Positions 1 through 6,244 of a stretch of DNA of 6,244 nucleotides are shown piece after piece; position 1 is the first letter of the stretch; each line of letters opens with the position of its first letter. The stretch covers positions 1 to 6,244 of the forward strand of contig JABJQE010000199.1 in NCBI GenBank assembly GCA_018663565.1, written 5' to 3'. The DNA is from Phycisphaerae bacterium (GTDB lineage Bacteria > Planctomycetota > Phycisphaerae > Phycisphaerales > SM1A02). A program made the position numbers and the translations under genes. The notes beneath the pieces are model-generated. The model saw nothing but the letters and a program-made list of their open reading frames with translations. It had not been told where the DNA came from and searched no databases.

Positions 1-70
1 CCCAATCGCCCAATACAGCAAGCGCATCATCGACGCCAACGTCACCTGAACCATCGACATCACCCAAACA
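1..70 (-). repeat. Dockerin-like calcium-loop repeat, first copy, cut by the window edge
   Basis: The minus-strand translation reads CLGDVDGSGDVGVDDALAVL followed by GDWG. This is a D-x-D-x-[DS]-G-x-V loop followed by a short helix, as in half of a type I dockerin. It matches the repeat at the end of the deiminase at 3082-3237. A second copy would be expected just beyond the left edge, because these modules normally come in pairs. Confidence 0.8.
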
Positions 71-1384
71 CGGCTCACTCGCGTCGCACGCATCAGGAGC
101 GGCGCATGTTGAACCCGCTGGGCCCCACAGGCCGCCAAAGGCAAGACAATCAGACTCTTCGAGATCGTCAAAGCACTGTGATCCATCGCTCACGCAGCAC
201 CAACTCGTTGGAGCTGGGCAATTCTCAGTATCACAGAGCGAGCCATCGCCACGGAAGAGGCCGCCAGCAGCGCCACAATCTTCAGGTGTCAAGGCATCGA
301 GGCAATTCCCATCAGGTAGGCAGCAGGCACCCTCTGGGAAACACACGAATGATCCGCACGCTTCACCAAAGTGCCACACGCCACCAAATCCAATACACAC
401 ATCGGCTTCAGAATCAACGCATGCCCCGGATGATTCTAGACAGCACGCGCCAGTTGGCTGCGGGCAGGTCACATCGGCGCACAGTGAATCATCACCCGAG
501 TACAGGCCTCCCTGAAGCAAACACGCATCTTCAGAGTTCACTTCACATGAGCCGTCGTCAAGACAACACGCACCGGAGGATGGCGCACATCCAAACGGCG
601 TATATGTCGAGCGAAGCACCCAATCACCGCTTGGCGTACAAATGCCTGGAAGTTGCTGGAAAGTATTCCAACCGGATCCACACACGCAAAATGAGCCGGT
701 CACCATGTCAATAAGATTGCCCATTGGCGAATCGAGCCCACCTACATCAGTGGTTGGGAATGCGTTGGCACTTGTGGGAGGAGAACTGATGCACGGGCTT
801 CCGGGTTGATTGTGTTGAATGATTCGAAAGGCTACTGAATAGGTATGCGTACCATTATCCTGGATGTATATCTGCTCTTCGTCTTCAGGATCAATCATGA
901 ACTGAATGATTGTTCCTGATGTGCCCGGTGGCATGGTGAGGTGAGGCAAAATGAGATCATCCGATTGGAACGACTGAAGCAATGTGCCGTTTCCAGGCGT
1001 TCCTTGCCATATCTCTACGCCCCACTCTGTGGTCGTCGATTGCGTTGCACCCGATGTTGCAAACAAGATCTCAGCAGAGTCAAATCGAAGTGGAAATCGA
1101 TCAAGCGGCAATATCCACGCTGCCGCGGCGGCTTCCCCTTGGGCGAAACCGGCTTGAATGACGTATTGGCCTGGGCCAAAATCAGAATCGGTAAGTGTGG
1201 CTACTTCAGGCGGGCAAGCGCCGCGGAGATGCCGAACACTTGACGTGCCGAGCGAGGGCGAGAGCACAATTCGCATCACGCTGATTGAGTCGAATCTCGC
1301 CGCTTCGGATTGGGCTGCATCAAACGCAGTAGCGGTTCCAACGCATGCCGCGAGGCTCATGACTGCAATACAACGATGACGCAT
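1..1384 (-). CDS. Exported Cys-rich repeat protein with dockerin-like tail (3' end off the window)
   Basis: The frame is open from the ATG at 1384 to the left edge: 461 codons with no stop, so the C-terminus is missing. A Shine-Dalgarno AAGGAG at 1391-1396 lies six bases upstream of this ATG and supports the start. Residues 1-20 (MRHRCIAVMS..GTATA) form a signal peptide with a basic start, a short hydrophobic core and an A-x-A site. Residues about 60-190 look like a beta-rich domain with no motif I recognise. Residues 193-266 are a Cys-containing linker. Residues 271-433 hold four tandem Cys-rich repeats. Residues 439-461 begin a dockerin-like EF-hand loop (GDVDGSGDVGVDDALAVL). The protein is presumably secreted or displayed on the cell surface, with the repeats held by disulfides. 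No catalytic residues are recognisable and the function is unknown. It is transcribed divergently from the ferredoxin gene. Confidence 0.9.
   Translation of the reverse strand, partial: MRHRCIAVMSLAACVGTATAFDAAQSEAARFDSISVMRIVLSPSLGTSSVRHLRGACPPEVATLTDSDFGPGQYVIQAGFAQGEAAAAAWILPLDRFPLRFDSAEILFATSGATQSTTTEWGVEIWQGTPGNGTLLQSFQSDDLILPHLTMPPGTSGTIIQFMIDPEDEEQIYIQDNGTHTYSVAFRIIQHNQPGSPCISSPPTSANAFPTTDVGGLDSPMGNLIDMVTGSFCVCGSGWNTFQQLPGICTPSGDWVLRSTYTPFGCAPSSGACCLDDGSCEVNSEDACLLQGGLYSGDDSLCADVTCPQPTGACCLESSGACVDSEADVCIGFGGVWHFGEACGSFVCFPEGACCLPDGNCLDALTPEDCGAAGGLFRGDGSLCDTENCPAPTSWCCVSDGSQCFDDLEESDCLAFGGLWGPAGSTCAAPDACDASEPCLGDVDGSGDVGVDDALAVLGDW
86..574 (-). repeat. Four tandem ~40-residue Cys-rich repeats within the exported protein
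   Basis: Translated on the minus strand, residues 271-307, 312-348, 352-389 and 395-433 follow one pattern: G-A-C-C-L, about two residues, G-x-C, about eight residues, C, then a GG[LV][YWF] turn, a G-D-G-S-x-C-like stretch and a closing Cys. The fourth copy is the most diverged: it begins W-C-C-V and its last two cysteines are spaced differently. The six conserved cysteines per unit suggest three disulfides in an exported module. Similar GACC repeats are known to me from exported planctomycete proteins. Their role is not established, and adhesion or matrix function is only a guess. Confidence 0.85.
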
Positions 1385-1394
1385 CTCGGGCTCC

Positions 1395-1422
1395 TTGACA
1401 ATGCTCCCACACTACGCAGTAT
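1395..1422 (+). promoter_or_regulatory. Weak candidate promoter for the ferredoxin-lipoprotein pair
   Basis: A perfect TTGACA at 1395-1400 is followed after 16 bases by CAGTAT at 1417-1422, which keeps the A and the final AT of a -10 box. The -10 elements of this and the minus-strand candidate overlap, so the two could not be occupied together. TTGACA also overlaps the minus-strand Shine-Dalgarno region, so the match may be coincidental. Confidence 0.22.
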
Positions 1423-1445
1423 GACACCTCAGACCGGGCAGTCAA
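1418..1445 (-). promoter_or_regulatory. Candidate sigma-70-type promoter for the Cys-repeat protein gene
   Basis: Read on the minus strand, TTGACT (1445-1440) and CATACT (1423-1418) are separated by 16 bases. These match five of six -35 bases and four of six -10 bases. Initiation would fall near 1411, leaving a leader of about 27 bases that contains the AAGGAG ribosome binding site. The position fits the gene well, but the call rests on pattern matching alone. Confidence 0.4.
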
Positions 1446-1454
1446 TCCTCAATT

Positions 1455-1472
1455 GGCCCATCAATATGGGCC
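1455..1472. promoter_or_regulatory. Perfect 7-bp inverted repeat upstream of the ferredoxin gene
   Basis: GGCCCAT (1455-1461), loop CAAT, then ATGGGCC (1466-1472). It ends 24 bases before the ferredoxin ATG at 1497. It could be an operator or an RNA hairpin in the 5' leader. It lacks a T tract, so it is not a typical terminator, and it does not match the FNR or CRP consensus. Its function is unknown. Confidence 0.3.
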
Positions 1473-1496
1473 TAATGACTGTTCCCACGCTCTACC

Positions 1497-2111
1497 ATGG
1501 CCCGCATGGCTCAGGATCCGCAACTCAGCCGCCGCGAACTCTTTCGAGGCAAGATCTTCCAGCCAATCCGAGATGCCGCTACGCGAGGAGCGGCCGCCGG
1601 ACGAGTCGTCGCCAAACAAGATGTTTCGCTTTCATTGCTCCAACGTCCGCCGGGCGCCGTCGCAGAAGGTCAGTTTCTTGCCTCATGCACACGATGCGGA
1701 GAGTGCATCACGGCGTGCCCACCACGAGCCATTCGCTGGGCACCACCCGAAGCTGGCGAGAAGCGAGCTGGCACGCCATTCATCGATCCCATACGTCAGC
1801 CGTGTGTGATGTGTATCGATACACCATGCATCACCGCCTGCGAACCAGGCGTGCTCCGTGATGAACTACCCCGAAAGATGGCCGACGCCCGGGTGGACAA
1901 GCTCGCGTGCTTGGCTTGGCGTGGCCAGCCCTGCAGACTCTGCGTTGACCAGTGCCCTGTGGAGGGGGCGATCTCCATGGACGACGCGCACCGCCCCACC
2001 ATCTCATCCGAAGCCTGTACGGGCTGCGGCGTATGCGTGCAGGTGTGCCCCGCACCTCGCAATGCCATCAATCACCGAGCCCTCGACAATCGACCGTTCT
2101 GGCGTGGCTAA
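1497..2111 (+). CDS. NapF/NapG-like ferredoxin-type protein with four [4Fe-4S] sites
   Basis: 204 residues. Sixteen cysteines form four cluster motifs: C64-C67-C70-C74, C103-C106-C111-C115, C138-C146-C149-C153 and C174-C177-C180-C184. The N-terminal SRRELFRG resembles the SRRG start of NapF, and ACLAWRGQPCRLC resembles NapF's third motif. The second motif, CVMCIDTPCITAC, after an AGTP stretch is more like NapG/MauM, so the protein mixes features of both. The family passes electrons to periplasmic reductases or helps them mature, but no napA, napB or other partner is in the window, so the partner is unknown. ATG 1497 is the first possible ATG after in-frame stops at 1473 and 1476. No clear Shine-Dalgarno precedes it, and ATG 1506 is an alternative. 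SRRELF could be read as a Tat motif, but the following segment is not hydrophobic, so a cytoplasmic location is likelier. Confidence 0.88.
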   Translation: MARMAQDPQLSRRELFRGKIFQPIRDAATRGAAAGRVVAKQDVSLSLLQRPPGAVAEGQFLASCTRCGECITACPPRAIRWAPPEAGEKRAGTPFIDPIRQPCVMCIDTPCITACEPGVLRDELPRKMADARVDKLACLAWRGQPCRLCVDQCPVEGAISMDDAHRPTISSEACTGCGVCVQVCPAPRNAINHRALDNRPFWRG

Positions 2112-2126
2112 GGCTATGCTAAAGTC

Positions 2127-2486
2127 ATGATGACACGACACCTTGCGTTCTTCAGCCTCTCACTGCTCGCCCTCTGTAGTTGTGCACCATCTGCCACGTG
2201 GCACTGCACGACGCAGCACATCAATGAGGAGAACGACCTTGTTCGCCTCACTGTCCAGATCGAGCGTCAAGGCACGACAAAGGCAGAATCCGAAACCATT
2301 GCGTCGCCCACAATCTTGTTCCGCCGGGGCGAAGCAGCCTCCATGCGACTCGAGAGCGATGCCTACACCATTCATATTGAAGTGCCCGAGAACACCGGCA
2401 CGGCAGACCTCCGTGTTACGGTCAATGACAAGCCAATCCCGGTCACCCAAACCGGGCTAGAACTACCCCAGGAGCCCGCAAACTAA
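2127..2486 (+). CDS. Small predicted lipoprotein of unknown function
   Basis: 119 residues. An N-terminal basic and hydrophobic stretch (MMTRHLAFFSLSLLAL) leads to C17-S-C19. The lipobox reads LCSC with lipidation at C19; C17 is less likely because Leu precedes it. The mature part, about 100 residues, is polar and beta-rich. The run SPTILFRRGEAASMRLES followed by IHIEVPE resembles the 'SPxIlxxxGxxAxIxxG...i.V' strand pattern of secretin-associated or similar envelope domains; this is a weak analogy, not a family assignment. The gene starts 15 bp after the ferredoxin stop, on the same strand, so the two are probably co-transcribed. ATG 2130 is a second possible start and no strong Shine-Dalgarno is visible. 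The hairpin at 2543-2573 lies 56 bases downstream. Confidence 0.75.
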   Translation: MMTRHLAFFSLSLLALCSCAPSATWHCTTQHINEENDLVRLTVQIERQGTTKAESETIASPTILFRRGEAASMRLESDAYTIHIEVPENTGTADLRVTVNDKPIPVTQTGLELPQEPAN

Positions 2487-2503
2487 GATTCAGGCAAAAC
2501 GGG

Positions 2504-2532
2504 TTGACGCAGGGGCCAATCCCCGCGAACAT
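2504..2532 (+). promoter_or_regulatory. Candidate greA promoter
   Basis: TTGACG at 2504-2509, a 17-base spacer, then GAACAT at 2527-2532. The -35 matches five of six bases. The -10 is weak but keeps the A at position 2 and the final AT. Initiation would be near 2539, a few bases before the hairpin at 2543-2564, which would then belong to the greA leader. This is a pattern match only. Confidence 0.3.
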
Positions 2533-2542
2533 CGCTCACTGA

Positions 2543-2573
2543 CGTCCCGGCCCGAGCCGGGACGATCGTTTTT
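2543..2573 (+). terminator. Rho-independent terminator or greA-leader attenuator
   Basis: A 9-bp perfect GC-rich stem, CGTCCCGGC (2543-2551) with GCCGGGACG (2556-2564), closes a CCGA loop. TTTTT follows at 2569-2573 after a four-base ATCG offset. The simplest reading is the terminator of the ferredoxin-lipoprotein transcript, since the lipoprotein stop is at 2486. The offset weakens a classic terminator slightly. Because it also lies just upstream of the greA ATG at 2600, it could act within the greA leader. Confidence 0.65.
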
Positions 2574-2599
2574 GCCCCCGAAGATGGAGCCTTCCAACA

Positions 2600-3067
2600 A
2601 TGGAATACATCACCGACGACGACAAGCTACGACTTGAGACGGAACTCGCCGAACGGCTTGCTTCCGATTCCGTAATTACGCAGCGAATTGCGACCGCCCG
2701 GGAGATGGGCGACCTCAAGGAGAACGCCGAGTATCACGCCGCGCGTGAAGACAAGGCCATGAATCAGGCCAAGATCGAAATGATCCGCGAGAAACTCGCA
2801 ACGGCTGTGGTAACCGACAATTCATCCACGCCTGACGGGCTGGTGTTCATCGGCAATACCGTCAAGCTTCGAGATGTCCAGACCGAAGAAGACGAACTCT
2901 ACAAGCTCGTTGGTGAGTCGTCCGGTCGATTCGACATGGAGTACGTGGAAGTCACCAGCGGATCCAACCTTGGACAATCATTGTTCAAGGCCAAGGTTGG
3001 CGAGACGATCTGCGTGGACCTCCCCCGCGGCGAACGCACGTTCGAGATCATCGAAATCGTCGAATAG
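2600..3067 (+). CDS. greA: Transcription elongation factor GreA
   Basis: 155 residues, close to the usual 155-160 for GreA. It binds the RNA polymerase secondary channel and stimulates cleavage of backtracked transcripts. The N-terminal coiled coil (residues about 5-70) carries the family signature AREMGDLKENAEYHAARE at 33-50. D38 and E41 sit at the hairpin tip, where E. coli GreA has its essential acidic pair D41 and E44. The C-terminal FKBP-like domain (about 80-155) has the expected FIGNTVKLRD start, the SGSNLGQSLFKAKVGE strand-turn and the closing ERTFEIIEI. GGAG at 2586-2589 lies ten bases before the ATG and supports the start. The stop is 11 bp from the stop of the convergent deiminase gene. 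Confidence 0.97.
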   Translation: MEYITDDDKLRLETELAERLASDSVITQRIATAREMGDLKENAEYHAAREDKAMNQAKIEMIREKLATAVVTDNSSTPDGLVFIGNTVKLRDVQTEEDELYKLVGESSGRFDMEYVEVTSGSNLGQSLFKAKVGETICVDLPRGERTFEIIEIVE

Positions 3068-3078
3068 TTCCCGTGGTA

Positions 3079-4695
3079 TCAGCCGCCGTAGTACCCAAGC
3101 ACCAAGAGCACGTCATTGACGCCCACATGGCCGTCGCCATCAAGATCTGCAGGGCAAAGGCCATCGCACGGTCCCCAATTCGATACGATCAGTAGAACGT
3201 CGTTGACATTGACAACGCCGTCGCCATCGACGTCCCCGGGAACAGCCGTCCCCACGATTTCAAACTCACCGCTTACGTCTCCGCCAACATTGCCATCGAC
3301 GTCGCGTGCAAGCACCCGAATGAGACCATTGGAGGTAGACACATCTGGTGCCACCACGTAATGCAATCCATCATCTGCTGTAGCGGTTTCGACTGTGTCC
3401 CAAGTCTGCCCACCATTGTGCGAGAACTGGACGTCAACATTAACAACCTCAAACTCATCATCATCCGAAATCCACTGCACACTGATCGTATCGCCCGGTT
3501 CGTATGAACCACCGAGCGGTGTTCGCACACATGTCGTCGGATTCACACCACCCACATGGGCTGGAAGATGCATGCAGATGCAGTGCATGACACCAGCGGA
3601 ATACGCAAGGTCATCACAGGTGATCTGCACGACCTGTCGCTCCGGCATGGCCGCCTGCACAGTCGCAAACGCCTGATTGTCATAGGTATCGGAGATGTCG
3701 GCGTACTTTGGAAGCAGCACGAGCCCGTTGCACAGCACCATATTCGTATACGTAAAGTGAGTCCACCCGCTGTCAAAGGCTGGCGTTCGGTGCACCGTCC
3801 ATCCGAGCGACGCGTAATATACGGCCGCTCCGTCGCAGATTTGATCTTGCGTACTGCCCGCGCTCTGCGGCCAGTCGCTAATGATGATTTCGGTGTCGCC
3901 GACAATCTGCATCCACATATCGATGTGCTGCGTTGAGTCGACTGAGGTCGGAAACGCGTCATGGATATACGTTTCCACGTTTTGATAGTCTCGCCAGATA
4001 TCGACAATCTGAGTTTGACTCATTCCCTGATTCTCGTTGAGAATCAACTCAGTGGCGGCTGATACGCCTGTTGAGTTCAAGTGGTAGTTGCCACCACCAT
4101 GCACGAGATTGTGTTCGTAGTAGGCGTGGCCCACCGTGTTCTTGAAGTAGGACGAGTAGTCGTCATCATTTGGCCGCGGTCGATTGTAGATGTGATCAAC
4201 AATCGCGCGGCAATCCCCCTCAAAGATGTACCGTGGTCCGTAATCACGAATCCAAACTGTGTCCGTGTTTCGGACCACAGTATGGACACGATTCATATCA
4301 GCACCATATGAGTTCAAAGTTGATTGAACCGTATTGGCTTCGCTCGAACTGTCACACGCTATGAATACATCGGCCTGACCAATTGTGGTAATCGACACGG
4401 CCATCTGGCGAATGATGTTGGTGTACGAACTGCCGCCTTCCCAGGCCAGCAGGATTCCTGCCATGGGCTCGTATTCGCTCGCGCATCGAATCGGTCCCAC
4501 AGGCGGCGCTGTCGCGAGGCGATTGCCGCCAAGCGGATGCTGCCGCACAAAGTCCGCCTCAGTCGGCGTCATAGAACGAGGTATTGGAAGCCCCTCTGGA
4601 AAGTGCAAAACGCCATCTTGCAGCACAGGGTCACTCCCAAGTGCCGATCCGATCACCGTCGCACTCAACGCAGCAGCCAAGGCCATTTGAAACAT
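3079..4695 (-). CDS. Exported arginine/agmatine deiminase family (PAD_porph) enzyme with Ig-like and dockerin-like domains
   Basis: 538 residues from ATG 4695. GAGGAG at 4709-4704 lies eight bases upstream. A TTG at 4719 could add eight residues with two arginines. N-terminus MFQMALAAALSATVIG fits a signal peptide but lacks a basic n-region in the short form. The deiminase domain (about 68-380) has EYEPM at 74-78, WIRDYGP around D151, HGGGN at 199-203, HID at 257-259 and GVMHC ending in the likely nucleophile C372. This guanidine-modifying family hydrolyses agmatine or peptidyl-arginine, releasing ammonia. D151, H257, D259, N318 and C372 each differ by exactly 21 from the PPAD residues I recall (D130, H236, D238, N297, C351). 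Residues about 390-482 form an Ig-like beta sandwich (FSHNGGQTWDTV), followed by two dockerin-like repeats. Export argues against a role in cytosolic polyamine synthesis. recQ lies upstream on the same strand; nothing suggests a shared function. Confidence 0.92.
   Translation of the reverse strand: MFQMALAAALSATVIGSALGSDPVLQDGVLHFPEGLPIPRSMTPTEADFVRQHPLGGNRLATAPPVGPIRCASEYEPMAGILLAWEGGSSYTNIIRQMAVSITTIGQADVFIACDSSSEANTVQSTLNSYGADMNRVHTVVRNTDTVWIRDYGPRYIFEGDCRAIVDHIYNRPRPNDDDYSSYFKNTVGHAYYEHNLVHGGGNYHLNSTGVSAATELILNENQGMSQTQIVDIWRDYQNVETYIHDAFPTSVDSTQHIDMWMQIVGDTEIIISDWPQSAGSTQDQICDGAAVYYASLGWTVHRTPAFDSGWTHFTYTNMVLCNGLVLLPKYADISDTYDNQAFATVQAAMPERQVVQITCDDLAYSAGVMHCICMHLPAHVGGVNPTTCVRTPLGGSYEPGDTISVQWISDDDEFEVVNVDVQFSHNGGQTWDTVETATADDGLHYVVAPDVSTSNGLIRVLARDVDGNVGGDVSGEFEIVGTAVPGDVDGDGVVNVNDVLLIVSNWGPCDGLCPADLDGDGHVGVNDVLLVLGYYGG
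3082..3237 (-). repeat. Paired dockerin-like calcium-loop repeats at the deiminase C-terminus
   Basis: Residues 487-538 contain GDVDGDGVVNVNDVLLIV..NWG and DLDGDGHVGVNDVLLVL..YGG, joined by a PCDGLCP linker with two cysteines. Each copy has the D-x-D-x-D-G-x-[VH]-x-[VG]-x-D calcium-loop pattern and a following hydrophobic helix, as in type I dockerins. The module ends the protein and matches the tail of the Cys-repeat protein at the left edge. No cohesin is in the window, so its partner is unknown. Attachment or sorting at the cell surface is an inference. Confidence 0.88.
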
Positions 4696-4703
4696 CCTGG
4701 GGG

Positions 4704-4709
4704 CTCCTC
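4704..4709 (-). promoter_or_regulatory. Shine-Dalgarno that decides the deiminase start
   Basis: The minus strand reads GAGGAG, eight bases upstream of ATG 4695. It lies inside the extension that would be translated from TTG 4719, whose nearest upstream GGAG is about 15 bases away. This favours the ATG start. The rest of the 88-bp gap to the recQ stop (4696-4783) shows no convincing terminator and only very weak promoter-like hexamers. Confidence 0.6.
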
Positions 4710-4783
4710 TCGCCGCCAAAAATAGACGGCACTACTCCATACGACTCCAGAAAGCCTTCGGATGCAAGGGTGGCTTCAGGTAT

Positions 4784-6244
<1,461 letters not shown>

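Noticed and set aside
106..714. 202-codon open frame on the plus strand, rich in His, Arg and Gln
   Set aside because: It lies antisense to the Cys-repeat protein gene. Its low-complexity composition has no domain logic, while the minus-strand frame has a signal peptide, Cys repeats and a dockerin-like loop.
1811..1824. Perfect 14-bp palindrome GTGTATCGATACAC
   Set aside because: It encodes the CIDTP stretch of a cluster motif in the ferredoxin. The sequence is explained by coding constraint plus chance, and its position inside a gene does not suggest an operator.
1310..1861. 183-codon plus-strand frame spanning the intergenic region and the ferredoxin start
   Set aside because: It overlaps the ferredoxin in another frame and runs antisense over the first codons of the Cys-repeat gene. 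It shows no recognisable motif.
2512..2524. Short inverted repeat GGGG-CCAAT-CCCC
   Set aside because: Only a 4-bp stem without a T tract. It is better explained as the spacer of the candidate greA promoter.
3543..4007. 154-codon minus-strand frame inside the deiminase gene
   Set aside because: A frame shadow of the deiminase, which carries all the conserved catalytic motifs in its own frame.
3079..4695. Reading the gene as a cytosolic agmatine deiminase (aguA) of polyamine synthesis
   Set aside because: The signal-peptide-like start, the Ig-like domain and the dockerin-like tail indicate an exported protein, so the symbol was not assigned.

Overview
The window most likely comes from a planctomycete, probably of the class Phycisphaerae, or a metagenomic relative. 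The main clue is two unrelated secreted proteins that end in the same dockerin-like calcium-loop module (GDVDGxGxVxVxDxLxVL..WG). One of them also carries tandem 'GACCL.DG.C' cysteine-rich repeats. I know this combination from Phycisphaerae exported proteins. The assignment rests on family knowledge, not on a search.

Layout, left to right. (1) Positions 1-1384, minus strand: a large exported cysteine-repeat protein with a signal peptide, a beta-rich N-terminal half, four Cys-rich repeats and the start of a dockerin-like tail that runs off the left edge. (2) Positions 1385-1496: a divergent intergenic region with a good minus-strand promoter candidate, a weaker plus-strand one and a 7-bp hairpin. 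(3) Positions 1497-2111 and 2127-2486, plus strand: a NapF/NapG-like ferredoxin with sixteen cluster cysteines (four [4Fe-4S] sites), then a small lipoprotein 15 bp later, probably co-transcribed. (4) Positions 2487-2599: a strong hairpin with a T tract, which is either the terminator of that pair or an attenuator in the greA leader. (5) Positions 2600-3067, plus strand: greA, the transcript-cleavage factor. (6) Positions 3079-4695, minus strand and convergent with greA: an exported arginine/agmatine-deiminase-family enzyme with the full catalytic set, an Ig-like domain and a two-repeat dockerin-like tail. (7) Positions 4784-6244, minus strand: recQ helicase, missing its N-terminal part beyond the right edge.

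The genes fall into housekeeping nucleic-acid functions (greA, recQ), an electron-transfer/envelope pair (ferredoxin plus lipoprotein) and exported proteins sharing one C-terminal module (cysteine-repeat protein and deiminase). I see no mobile element, CRISPR array, tRNA or rRNA. There is no gene-free stretch longer than about 115 bases. The most interesting item is the exported deiminase. Its catalytic residues have the same spacing as those I recall for the Porphyromonas gingivalis peptidylarginine deiminase. No clearly new multi-gene system is visible.
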